Below, piece by piece: positions 1 to 6,212 of a DNA stretch of 7,242 bases. Under the pieces are notes generated by a model. That model was not told the origin of the DNA. It did not search any database and saw only the letters and a list, made by a program, of their open reading frames with translations. Numbering within the stretch: the first letter of the stretch is position 1; the number at the start of each line of letters is the position of its first letter. A program made the position numbers and the translations under genes. The stretch comes from Rickettsiales bacterium (GTDB lineage Bacteria > Pseudomonadota > Alphaproteobacteria > Rickettsiales > UBA1997), in assembly GCA_947425005.1 (NCBI GenBank), contig CANDYP010000076.1, positions 1-7,242 of the forward strand. The letters are read 5' to 3'.

Positions 1-965
1 ACCTTCCTCCAGCAGCCTTGGTTGCAACTAACACCGCGATTGAAAGTGGAATCGCCGCCTCGGTGACGCGTGAATCCAACATCCGATTCCACTCAATGAA
101 CGCCAAAAAATATTGCTTCACGGATGAAAATGGTGCGGGCGTTAATCTAGGAAAAATCACTCGTGAGCAGTTCGGGCAATATTCCAAGAACACCAAAGAG
201 ACCGAACATTTCGGCGAGACAGACTGGAAAAAATTGCAAGCTCGGCTGCAAGTTTACAACGCAAACCGTCCGCATCAGGCGACGCTTTTGCTGTTACGAA
301 ACGCAGTTTTTTCTTCGTCAGCTTTTTTGGCGCGACCCTTGGCGCAGAAAGTTGTTGAGCGTTTTGGTGACCAGATTGAACGCGAGACCGGAATTTCGTC
401 AGAACGACTTGAAACCGTACTGACTTACTCAGTGCGCGCTGCTTTTGCTTGGACGACCGCGATTCTCGACAACGCATTTAATTTAATGTCAGCGGGCAAA
501 AGAGCTCCGGAAGAAGTGTACAAAAAGATTTGGCAAGATCTTAGTCACGGTAATGTTACCGGCTCATTTGCCGGCGCGCGAGCAAGAACAATATTTTGTT
601 TATTGGCTTCGAGTACCATTGCGGAAGGTCCGGTTTTGGCGAAATGGTGTCGTGAAAATCTTGAGAATTTTTTTGATCCGGAGCAAAAAAAATCTGCGCT
701 TCCGCAAGCTCAAACTTCAAAATTTACCGCGACTGAAAATGACGGAGGATTTACGGCGAGCGGCGAATTGCGCAGCGTCTTCGGCTTCTCTTCGCATGAC
801 GAAGATGTGATCCGCGCAAGTAGCGCAGCGGCAAAAAAATCGTGTGAAAATTTTGAAAAAATTTTGGGTGATGCCATCGAGCAAAAAAATCCCGAGAGCT
901 CGTGCCGTCCAGTGAGTGTCGCAAAAGCTGATCAGCAGCGCGATACCAGTATTAGAAAAAAATAA
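1..965 (+). CDS. Unrecognised protein, 5' end cut by window edge
   Basis: The reading frame is open from the first complete codon (base 3) with no stop before it, so the true start probably lies outside the window. A TTG at 18 is the first internal alternative and would give 315 residues ending at the TAA at 963-965. I do not recognise the family. The product looks soluble and mostly helical. Moderately hydrophobic alanine/leucine-rich stretches lie near residues 85-110, 135-160 and 190-210 (counted from TTG 18), but none is long or apolar enough to be a confident membrane span. The last 90 residues are polar, serine/alanine/lysine-rich and probably disordered. There are several cysteines but no catalytic motif I can name. 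It converges on the pilin-like gene 33 bp away. That it is coding is supported by its length and balanced composition; its function is unknown. A secreted or host-interaction protein is possible but unproven. Confidence 0.7.
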   Translation, partial: LPPAALVATNTAIESGIAASVTRESNIRFHSMNAKKYCFTDENGAGVNLGKITREQFGQYSKNTKETEHFGETDWKKLQARLQVYNANRPHQATLLLLRNAVFSSSAFLARPLAQKVVERFGDQIERETGISSERLETVLTYSVRAAFAWTTAILDNAFNLMSAGKRAPEEVYKKIWQDLSHGNVTGSFAGARARTIFCLLASSTIAEGPVLAKWCRENLENFFDPEQKKSALPQAQTSKFTATENDGGFTASGELRSVFGFSSHDEDVIRASSAAAKKSCENFEKILGDAIEQKNPESSCRPVSVAKADQQRDTSIRKK

Positions 966-998
966 AAGAAACTCCTTCTGGTTGATTTTGCGAGTTAC

Positions 999-1877
999 TC
1001 AAATTCCCCATTTTTTGCTTAGATAACTTTCAACCGCAGATCTTTCTTCAACCGTCAGGGCGCGGTTAAATACAATCATTTCGCCAATGTGTCCTAAAAA
1101 TGGAGTAGTAGTGCCGCCATTAGAAGAATTTCCAAAAACTAAGCTAGCACTGGCGTTGGTAAGAGTGGCGGTCGCAGTAGTTTTACTGGCGACCAATGTG
1201 CCATTTATCCTGATTTCAGAGTAGTTGTCAGCATTGTGCAGCAGGGTTACAATTTTTGGGTTATTGTAAAAATCTGTACCCACTGCGTAGCCAAGTCTGC
1301 CAGAGCCACCACCTGGGCCGAAATCAAAATATATGTATCCAACGTAAGGGGCGTGAATATTGAGTTGTTGGCTACCTGAGTTCCAAAGAAGAAGTGTAGT
1401 ATCTGTACTAGAGTTACAAGTACACTTTTCTACAAAGAAGATGGTGGTTTGGTTGTAGTCCACTAGATTGGATGTGCTGGATGTAGTTAAAGCATCATTC
1501 GACCCGTCAAACTTCACCGACGGAAGACCGTTAATTGAATTGCTAGAGTAAAGAGGTTTGCGGGATGTGCTGGATTGAGAGACACTATTGCGCCCAACCG
1601 CAGACTGCGTATTAATGTCGTACCAGTTCGAAATCATAGCGCCATCCACAGCTTCAAAATCAGCAAAACTTTTTTCTGAAGTTGAGTCCAGCCACATTGA
1701 CAGGCCAGTAATTGTTGAAACCGGAGAAGATTCGGTCAGGGCTCGAGCAGTAGTTAGTCTGAATTTCTGTAACATCTTATCTGCCTGAAACGTGCCAGCA
1801 ATTAAGACGCCAATGATTAGAATTATGATTGAAAGCTCAATAAGTGAAAAGGCTTTAGTGGATTTTTTGAAGCGCAT
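999..1877 (-). CDS. Prepilin-type N-terminus plus LamG-like domain protein
   Basis: This is a 292-residue product. It begins with a short basic leader (MRFKKSTKA) followed by FSLIELSIIILIIGVLIAG, a class III/type IV prepilin signal. The predicted prepilin peptidase cut is between Ala9 and Phe10, with the conserved Glu at mature position 5 (Glu14) and a hydrophobic helix over residues 10-29. Ala rather than Gly at -1 is less common but tolerated. Residues from about 57 to 292 resemble LamG/concanavalin A-like jelly-roll domains. They include GLSMWLD, NGLPSVKFDGSNDAL, a central EIRINGTLVASK strand pair, and the typical ending GEMIVFNRALTVEERSAVE.YLSKKWGI. The likely role is a surface or pseudopilus-associated protein with a carbohydrate- or protein-binding domain; the ligand is unknown. 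The ATG at 1875-1877 is chosen because it places the leader correctly. No Shine-Dalgarno sequence precedes it. The gene stands alone, without pilus assembly genes nearby. Confidence 0.88.
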   Translation of the reverse strand: MRFKKSTKAFSLIELSIIILIIGVLIAGTFQADKMLQKFRLTTARALTESSPVSTITGLSMWLDSTSEKSFADFEAVDGAMISNWYDINTQSAVGRNSVSQSSTSRKPLYSSNSINGLPSVKFDGSNDALTTSSTSNLVDYNQTTIFFVEKCTCNSSTDTTLLLWNSGSQQLNIHAPYVGYIYFDFGPGGGSGRLGYAVGTDFYNNPKIVTLLHNADNYSEIRINGTLVASKTTATATLTNASASLVFGNSSNGGTTTPFLGHIGEMIVFNRALTVEERSAVESYLSKKWGI

Positions 1878-1945
1878 TTAGATATTTCGTTAGATTGAAA
1901 GAGTGCGTGAGATTGACCTGCGTCTCTGATTTTTAGTTAGGATTC

Positions 1946-1974
1946 ATAATAATCTGCAAGTTTAATTATCGCAA
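1946..1974 (-). promoter_or_regulatory. Putative sigma70-type promoter for the pilin/LamG gene
   Basis: Read on the - strand, TTGCGA (1969-1974; 4 of 6 to the -35 consensus) is followed after exactly 17 bases by TATTAT (1946-1951; 5 of 6 to the -10 consensus). Transcription would start near 1939, giving a leader of roughly 60 bases before the ATG at 1877. Box quality and spacing are good for an AT-rich spacer, but the match comes from reading by eye only. Confidence 0.5.
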
Positions 1975-1988
1975 TTGTAGCAACAATT

Positions 1989-2246
1989 TTGGTGCGACTA
2001 AAAATGATCAGGGAGTCACTGGGAGAAAAATGTGAGCCGATCATGAATGTTGTTAACGCTCAATTTCTGAGCCAGACCCCGATTGAGCAATTGCGATCTA
2101 GCCTTGTCATCGCTGATTCGGGAGATATTCCAAGCGGACATTTATTGTGGGGGTCAATTTTTAGCCAGATTGATTCATTGGCTTTGACGCCTTATCTGGC
2201 GCCGGATGAATCGTCTTACCTTTTCAAGTTCTTGATCGCACGATGA
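1989..2246 (+). CDS. Small unrecognised protein, possibly N-terminal half of a split gene
   Basis: This 85-residue frame has possible starts at TTG 1989, GTG 1992 and ATG 2004. None has a clear Shine-Dalgarno sequence, so the ATG at 2004 (80 residues) may be the real start. The product is acidic to neutral with no signal peptide, membrane span or motif I recognise. Its stop overlaps the ATG of the next frame as ATGA (2243-2246), typical of translational coupling. A frameshift dividing a single gene of about 295 residues would look similar. It is transcribed away from the pilin/LamG gene across a spacer of about 110 bp. That it is coding is plausible because of the tight overlap with its neighbour, but it is short and unrecognised. 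Confidence 0.5.
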   Translation: MVRLKMIRESLGEKCEPIMNVVNAQFLSQTPIEQLRSSLVIADSGDIPSGHLLWGSIFSQIDSLALTPYLAPDESSYLFKFLIAR

Positions 2247-2875
2247 GCGCTTTTAATAGCGACATGCCGATTGAAACCGCGCAGTATCTGCTCGCAAAGT
2301 GTGAGGTGGGTCTTTTGAGTTTTAGAGTAGTTGGTGAAAAATCTGATTACGACGATGATTGCGACGCGGTTGTGAGTTCGCGGGGCTACGATCTCGATGT
2401 TGCGAATAATCCTTCCGACTTGGCGAAGTCGATGAGGGCTCTGCAAGGTTTTACAATTAATGAAGAGATTTGGGCAAATAATGCCGAAGAGTTGGAGCAA
2501 AAAAATAAAGATGAGGCAGTGAGACTCGGAGAAAAATATTCTGCCAAAATGTTCAAAAGATTTGATCCAAAAGCGGACGGAAAATTTTATTACAGCACTG
2601 GCGATTATTTCAGGGGAGCGCTTCCCGAGCGTCGCGACGTTGCAAAATTTCCGGCGCGAGAATTGGTTGATGCAGAGAGTCGCTTGATTCTGCTCGGATT
2701 AATAATTCCATTTTCCAGCGGCCTTGGTGGTGCCATGGCCAATGGTCGAAAAGTTTTTGTAGAAAAATTTGCGCCGCGACAAGTTCGGGCTGTTGCGAGT
2801 TCAAGTGTTGTGGTTACTGGGGTGGGGCAGTTGCAGAGTGCAGAAGTGCGGTCGGAAAGCTCTAGCCGCTGCTGA
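2243..2875 (+). CDS. Unrecognised protein of 210 residues
   Basis: The frame starts at ATG 2243 inside the ATGA overlap with the preceding small gene and ends at TGA 2873-2875. Its last 14 bases overlap the 3' end of recG on the opposite strand. The N-terminal half is acidic, with an Asp cluster around residues 35-41 and Glu/Asn-rich helices around 73-92. The middle contains FKRFDPKADGKFYYSTGDYF (105-123). A mildly hydrophobic segment at about 147-165 (LILLGLIIPFSSGLGG) is too glycine-rich to be a sure membrane helix. The C-terminal 30 residues are Ser/Val-rich. I recognise no family or catalytic motif. No Shine-Dalgarno sequence precedes the start, so translation probably depends on the upstream frame. 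It may be the C-terminal part of a frameshifted gene. Confidence 0.6.
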   Translation: MSAFNSDMPIETAQYLLAKCEVGLLSFRVVGEKSDYDDDCDAVVSSRGYDLDVANNPSDLAKSMRALQGFTINEEIWANNAEELEQKNKDEAVRLGEKYSAKMFKRFDPKADGKFYYSTGDYFRGALPERRDVAKFPARELVDAESRLILLGLIIPFSSGLGGAMANGRKVFVEKFAPRQVRAVASSSVVVTGVGQLQSAEVRSESSSRC

Positions 2876-5102
2876 TCATTTTTAAGCAGTCGTCGTAGCT
2901 AAAAAGTTTTAGGAGGTTTTGATATTTCTGGCTGGCGGGGGTTTGAAGATTTAGGTCTTGGTGCAGAATTAGTTGGGCGTTTTTGTGGGCGATTTTCAAA
3001 ATGTCGGAGTCGAAATTGAGATCGGCGATTTTAAATTCGGGGAAGCCACTTTGTTTGGTGCCAAGTAATTCGCCGCTGCCGCGCATTCTTAAATCCTCTT
3101 CAGCGATGAAAAATCCGTCATTTGATTGGCGTAAAATGTTGAGGCGTTGGCGTCCCTTTACGCCGTATTTTTCGCCGTAAAGTAAAATGCAGAAAGATTT
3201 TTTTTCTGATCTGCCGACGCGGCCACGAAGTTGGTGCAATTGCGACAAGCCGAAATTTTCGGCGTTTTCGATGAGGATGATGGTGGCGTCGGGGATGTCG
3301 ATTCCAACTTCGATTACTGTGGTTGCGACTAGGATTTTCAACGATCCGCCAGGTTGTGCAAACTCTGCCATTATTTTTTCTTTCTCACTTTCTTTCATTT
3401 TTCCGTGCAGCAGTGCGACGTTTTTTTCTCCGAAAATTTCTGCGAGTTCGGCGAATTTTTTCTTGGCGCTGATGAGTCCGATCTCGTCATTTTCTTCAAT
3501 ATTTTCTTCAATCACCGGGCAGATCCAGTAAATTTTTTCACCGCGTGAAGCGGCGCGTTTCAGGCTTTCATGCACGTCGTGAATTTTTTTTGCTGACATG
3601 ATTAAGGTCTCGATTTCTTGACGATTTTTTGGTTTTTCGACGAGAATAGAAATGTCCATGTCGCCGTAAAGACCCATCATGAGGCTGCGCGGAATCGGGG
3701 TTGCGCTCATTAACAAGGTGTCAACGTCGGCACCTTTGTCGACTAATTTTAAACGCTGCATTACGCCGAAACGATGTTGCTCGTCGATGATGGCGAGGCC
3801 GAGATTTTGGAATTTGACGTCATCCTCGAGAACCGCGTGGGTACTGATTAAGATGTCGATTTTGCCGTCAGATAAATCGGCGAGAATTTTGTCTTTTTGT
3901 CTTTTTGTGGTGGCGCCGGTCAAAATTTCGACGCTGATTTCCATCTTTTCCAAAAGTCTGCGGAAGTAGATCAGATGCTGTTTGGCAAGCACTGTGGTTG
4001 GCGCGATTACGCAAGTTTGTTTGTTTTGCGAGATGGCTTGCAAGCAGGACGCAATTGCCACGACAGTCTTTCCGCTGCCGACATCGCCTTGCAAAAGTCG
4101 GAGCATTTTTTTGTCGGAATTAATTTCTGCTGAAATTTCTGAGATGGCTTTGGTCTGCGCGTTTGTAAGTTGGAATGGCAGTGATGCCAAAAATATTTCC
4201 GCTAAATTTTGCGTGGGCGCATTGAAATTTTTCTTCCTTTCCGATTTGCCCTTTGCCAACAAAACCGCGATTTGCCAAGCAAGAAGCTCGTCGTAAGCGA
4301 GGCGTTTGCGCGCTACTGAAGCCTCCTTTGCAAAAGGAGGTGGCGCGAGGAGTGCCGGAGGATTTCTTGAGCCAGATTCGGAGTTTGGCTCAAGAAATCC
4401 TCCGTCGCCTTCGGCGCCTTCTCGCTGAAAACGTGCGTTAAGCACGTTTTCTTCACGCTCAAAGCCTTTTGCAAAGGAGGCTTTGTCCGAGAAATAATGT
4501 AAATTTTTTAAGGCCTCACCAAAGCTGGGCCAGAGCTGTTGTTTTAGCAAATTGCTGTCGATCCACTCCTCATTTTTTTCGTCGATTTTTGTCAGAACTT
4601 CGTGGATTTTTTGAGTCAAAAATTTTTGTGAAATCGCGGCACCTAGCGGGTAAATCACATTAATCCGTGGCAGAGATTCGATTTTGTCGGCCGGTAAAAT
4701 TTCTTGCGGATGGACGATTTGATTTTCGCCGGAAGCTTTTTGGAAATTTCCTAAAACGGCGATTTCCGCGCCCACAGGCATTTTAGCGAGCTGGCTGGGA
4801 AATATTTTGAAGAATACCAAACTGACAAAACCGGTCGGAGTGTAGCAAATTATTTTGTGGGGTTGGCGCGTGGTTGCGGGTTTGACGTGGGATTCGACTT
4901 TGGCTTTGAGGATCACGAGCTCGTTGTCGCGCAGGTCAAAAAGACGAGGGCGAATTAAAATTTTTTCAACTCGAATTGGTTTGTGTAGCAGCAAATCGAA
5001 GATTTTATTTTGTCCGACTAGTTTAGTGAGAAATGGTGCGAGTGTGGATCCGACGCGCTTTAAAGAGGAGAGGGGGAGGAGTAAAATTTCTTGATCCGTC
5101 AT
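2862..5102 (-). CDS. recG: ATP-dependent DNA helicase RecG with in-frame palindromic insert
   Basis: RecG is a cytosolic superfamily 2 helicase that remodels stalled replication forks and branch-migrates Holliday junctions. The 746-residue product opens with LPLSSLKRVGSTLA, followed by the wedge/OB-fold region (about 60-160). The helicase core runs from RLAYDELLAWQ (267-277) onwards. It has Walker A GDVGSGKT (339-346), Walker B-type box DEQHRFG (440-446; DEQH where DEEH/DEQH is usual), SATPIPRS (466-473), ATTVIEVGID (593-602), QLRGRVGRS (624-632) and the C-terminal LRMRGSGELLGTKQSG (681-696). All key residues look intact. The unusual part is about residues 207-261, an extra 55-residue Gly/Pro/Glu-rich stretch encoded by the palindromic element. 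Without it the protein would be about 691 residues, the normal size. The ATG at 5100-5102 overlaps the smpB stop as ATGA, so the two are co-transcribed and probably coupled. The TAG at 2862-2864 lies inside the convergent gene's end. Confidence 0.97.
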   Translation of the reverse strand: MTDQEILLLPLSSLKRVGSTLAPFLTKLVGQNKIFDLLLHKPIRVEKILIRPRLFDLRDNELVILKAKVESHVKPATTRQPHKIICYTPTGFVSLVFFKIFPSQLAKMPVGAEIAVLGNFQKASGENQIVHPQEILPADKIESLPRINVIYPLGAAISQKFLTQKIHEVLTKIDEKNEEWIDSNLLKQQLWPSFGEALKNLHYFSDKASFAKGFEREENVLNARFQREGAEGDGGFLEPNSESGSRNPPALLAPPPFAKEASVARKRLAYDELLAWQIAVLLAKGKSERKKNFNAPTQNLAEIFLASLPFQLTNAQTKAISEISAEINSDKKMLRLLQGDVGSGKTVVAIASCLQAISQNKQTCVIAPTTVLAKQHLIYFRRLLEKMEISVEILTGATTKRQKDKILADLSDGKIDILISTHAVLEDDVKFQNLGLAIIDEQHRFGVMQRLKLVDKGADVDTLLMSATPIPRSLMMGLYGDMDISILVEKPKNRQEIETLIMSAKKIHDVHESLKRAASRGEKIYWICPVIEENIEENDEIGLISAKKKFAELAEIFGEKNVALLHGKMKESEKEKIMAEFAQPGGSLKILVATTVIEVGIDIPDATIILIENAENFGLSQLHQLRGRVGRSEKKSFCILLYGEKYGVKGRQRLNILRQSNDGFFIAEEDLRMRGSGELLGTKQSGFPEFKIADLNFDSDILKIAHKNAQLILHQDLNLQTPASQKYQNLLKLFSYDDCLKMISSG
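4356..4404. repeat. Inner long hairpin of the recG element
   Basis: CGGAGGATTTCTTGAGCCA (4356-4374) is the exact reverse complement of 4386-4404, giving a 19-bp perfect stem with an 11-base loop (4375-4385). A smaller hairpin follows immediately (CGCC 4406-4409, loop TTC, GGCG 4413-4416). Both lie inside coding sequence and would form in recG mRNA. Confidence 0.9.
4427..4451. repeat. Third hairpin of the recG element
   Basis: GAAAACGTGC (4427-4436) pairs perfectly with GCACGTTTTC (4442-4451) around a 5-base loop. It lies between the long inner hairpin and the right terminal repeat of the element and encodes ENVLNARF in recG. Confidence 0.9.
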
Positions 5103-5533
5103 TCTTCGCCACGTTGATTGCGGCGATTTTCGTCACGCTTTTTGATTGATTCGCGCTTGTCGTAAAGTTTTTTACCGCGACCTAAACCAATGACTACTTT
5201 GGCGAAATTTTTTTTGTTGAAGAAAATTTTTAATGGCAAAGCAGAATATCCTTCGACGTTTAATTTTCCGACAATTTTCGCCAGCTGTTTGCGATGCACT
5301 AAAAGTTTGCGGGCGCGCTTTGGTTCGTGATTAAATTTGTTGGCACCTTTGTACTCAGTAATATTGCAGTTAATCAGGAAGAGTTCGCCGTGGACTTCAG
5401 CGATGTAGGCTTCGTTGATTGTGGCCTTGCCTTGGCGCACAGACTTTACTTCGCTTCCAAGCAGCGCAATGCCGGCTTCGATTTCTTCTTCGATGGCGTA
5501 ATTAAAATGTGCTTTACGGTTGAGGATTTGCAT
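5099..5533 (-). CDS. smpB: SsrA (tmRNA)-binding protein SmpB
   Basis: SmpB binds the tRNA-like domain of tmRNA and delivers it to stalled ribosomes for trans-translation. The 144-residue length is typical of the family. Conserved blocks appear in order: NRKAHFNYAIEEEIEAGI (5-22), GSEVKSVRQGKATINEAYI (26-44), GELFLINCNI.EY (49-61), NHEPKRARKLLVHRKQ (68-83) and GLGRGKKLYDKRESIKKRD (116-134). They are followed by the basic C-terminal tail that folds into the ribosomal decoding centre. The start is ATG 5531-5533, giving the normal short N-terminus MQILNRKA. No Shine-Dalgarno sequence is visible, and a dense inverted repeat begins 5 bases upstream. The stop overlaps the recG start (ATGA), making smpB the first gene of a smpB-recG unit. 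Confidence 0.97.
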   Translation of the reverse strand: MQILNRKAHFNYAIEEEIEAGIALLGSEVKSVRQGKATINEAYIAEVHGELFLINCNITEYKGANKFNHEPKRARKLLVHRKQLAKIVGKLNVEGYSALPLKIFFNKKNFAKVVIGLGRGKKLYDKRESIKKRDENRRNQRGEE

Positions 5534-5537
5534 CGTT

Positions 5538-5618
5538 TAGTATTGGTTGCTAGTCATTGGTTATTAGTTGTTGGTGAGGATGTTTTGCTCGCAACTATCA
5601 GCTATCAACCAGTAACTA
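5538..5618. repeat. Imperfect inverted repeat upstream of smpB
   Basis: The arms 5538-5570 (TAGT, TTGGTTG, TAG and TAGTTG blocks) and 5592-5618 (CAACTA, CTA, CAACCAGTAACTA) are complementary with several mismatches and a gap in the right arm. They enclose about 21 bases. The left arm is also internally repetitive (TTGGTTGCTAG / TTGGTTATTAG). It could be a degenerate dispersed repeat or a folded leader of the smpB transcript. It fills the smpB-proximal third of the 253-bp smpB-rpsF spacer. Confidence 0.5.
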
Positions 5619-5631
5619 AAATATGTTGCAA
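5603..5631 (-). promoter_or_regulatory. Weak candidate promoter for smpB-recG
   Basis: On the - strand, TTGCAA (5626-5631) is separated by 17 bases from TTGATA (5603-5608). It would start transcription about 60 bases before the smpB ATG, within the inverted repeat. Spacing is ideal but the -10 match is only 4 of 6. Confidence 0.25.
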
Positions 5632-5786
5632 TTAAAAAACCTGGTCAGTAGCTTGCGCGCCTCTTTTTGATCCTGATGGTTGGTTCTAGCTAGTTTAGAT
5701 GTTTTTCATGAAGATCGGCAACAATACAGAACCAAGTGGCAAGCCAATAGGGCAATCTTTTCTCAAAACTTAACAATCTTAACTAT
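5619..5786. other. Remainder of the smpB-rpsF divergent spacer
   Basis: This non-coding stretch must carry the rpsF operon promoter and leader. The best + strand candidate is TTGATC (5667-5672), 18 bases, then TAGTTT (5691-5696), which is weak. I see no tRNA, no terminator and no convincing S6:S18-binding leader structure. No Shine-Dalgarno sequence precedes the rpsF ATG. Confidence 0.3.
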
Positions 5787-6197
5787 ATGGCTCTTTACGA
5801 GACTGTGTTTATCGCTAGACAAGATTTGACCGCTGAAGACGTAGATGCTTTGTCAAACAAATTGGCCAAAATTATCACCGATGCTAAGGGCAAGATTGTT
5901 TCCAAGGAGTATTGGGGCCTAAGAACTTTGGCTTACAAAGTTAAAAAGAATGCTCGTGGTCACTACGTTCTTTTAAATATTGATTCTGAGTATCCTGCAG
6001 TAGCAGAGCTCAACCGCGTTATCGGATTTAACGAAGATATTATTAGAAGTTTAACATTCGCAACAGAAGCTCATCTTGAAGAGTCTGAACTCTTTGTTTC
6101 TGCTAATGCAAAAGATTACAAAGCTGGAAAAGTTCCGGTTAAAAAAGAGCCAACTAAAATAGATTTAGTGCTCGATCAAGTACAATTTGAAGCTTAA
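5787..6197 (+). CDS. rpsF: 30S ribosomal protein S6
   Basis: S6 is a small-subunit protein that pairs with S18 on the central domain (platform) of 16S rRNA. The 136 residues contain the family hallmarks: YETVFIARQDL (4-14), EYWGLRTLAYKVKKN (41-55), GHYVLLNID (58-66), ELNR (74-77) and NEDIIRSLTF (82-91). The C-terminal tail after residue 95 is variable and charged, as is common in alphaproteobacteria. The start is ATG 5787, which puts ALYETVF at the usual N-terminus; no Shine-Dalgarno sequence is seen. It is the first gene of the rpsF-rpsR-rplI operon, 15 bp ahead of rpsR. Confidence 0.97.
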   Translation: MALYETVFIARQDLTAEDVDALSNKLAKIITDAKGKIVSKEYWGLRTLAYKVKKNARGHYVLLNIDSEYPAVAELNRVIGFNEDIIRSLTFATEAHLEESELFVSANAKDYKAGKVPVKKEPTKIDLVLDQVQFEA

Positions 6198-6204
6198 TTT
6201 TTTT

Positions 6205-6209
6205 GAGGT
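6205..6209 (+). promoter_or_regulatory. Shine-Dalgarno sequence of rpsR
   Basis: GAGGT lies only 3 bases before the ATG at 6213 and 18 bases before a second in-frame ATG at 6228. It is the only clear Shine-Dalgarno match ahead of a gene in this window. It favours 6213 as the start, although the spacing is tighter than usual. Confidence 0.6.
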
Positions 6210-6212
6210 AAT

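Larger units (their letters stand above)
4319..4483 (-). repeat. RPE-like palindromic element inserted in frame in recG
   Basis: The element is 165 bp, exactly 55 codons, so the recG frame is kept. Its ends are perfect 19-bp inverted repeats: AAGCCTCCTTTGCAAAAGG (4319-4337) and its reverse complement (4465-4483). The left end is itself a small hairpin (CCTCCTTT 4322-4329, AAAGGAGG 4333-4340). The interior holds three more hairpins (4356-4404, 4406-4416, 4427-4451). The encoded peptide (about residues 207-261, including EGDGGFLEPN and RNPPALLAPPPF) is low complexity and absent from ordinary RecG. This matches the published behaviour of Rickettsia palindromic elements: short palindromic DNA inserted in frame into genes at positions the protein tolerates. 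No target-site duplication is evident. I cannot assign it to a named family without a search, and it may be a family not yet described. Confidence 0.8.

Noticed and set aside
157..477. Open frame of 106 codons antisense to the left-edge gene
   Set aside because: It lies wholly inside a longer, better composed frame, is Arg/Ser-rich and has no recognisable motif; it is a shadow.
966..998. Bidirectional terminator between the left-edge gene and the pilin/LamG gene
   Set aside because: The 33-bp gap has no inverted repeat of useful length.
4319..4483. CRISPR array or intrinsic terminator within the recG insert
   Set aside because: There are no regularly spaced direct repeats, the stems have no T-run after them, and the whole block is in frame with recG.
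2983..5094. Many + strand open frames of 60-114 codons across recG
   Set aside because: recG is unmistakable on the - strand with all helicase motifs. These + strand frames are shadows with biased Phe/Ser/Arg composition.
5327..5635. Open frame of 102 codons antisense to smpB
   Set aside because: It covers conserved SmpB motifs on the other strand and runs into the inverted repeat; it has no motif of its own.
5619..5786. S6:S18-binding autoregulatory leader or tRNA in the rpsF upstream region
   Set aside because: I could not build a convincing stem with the expected CCG-containing bulge, and no cloverleaf or T-loop sequence is present.
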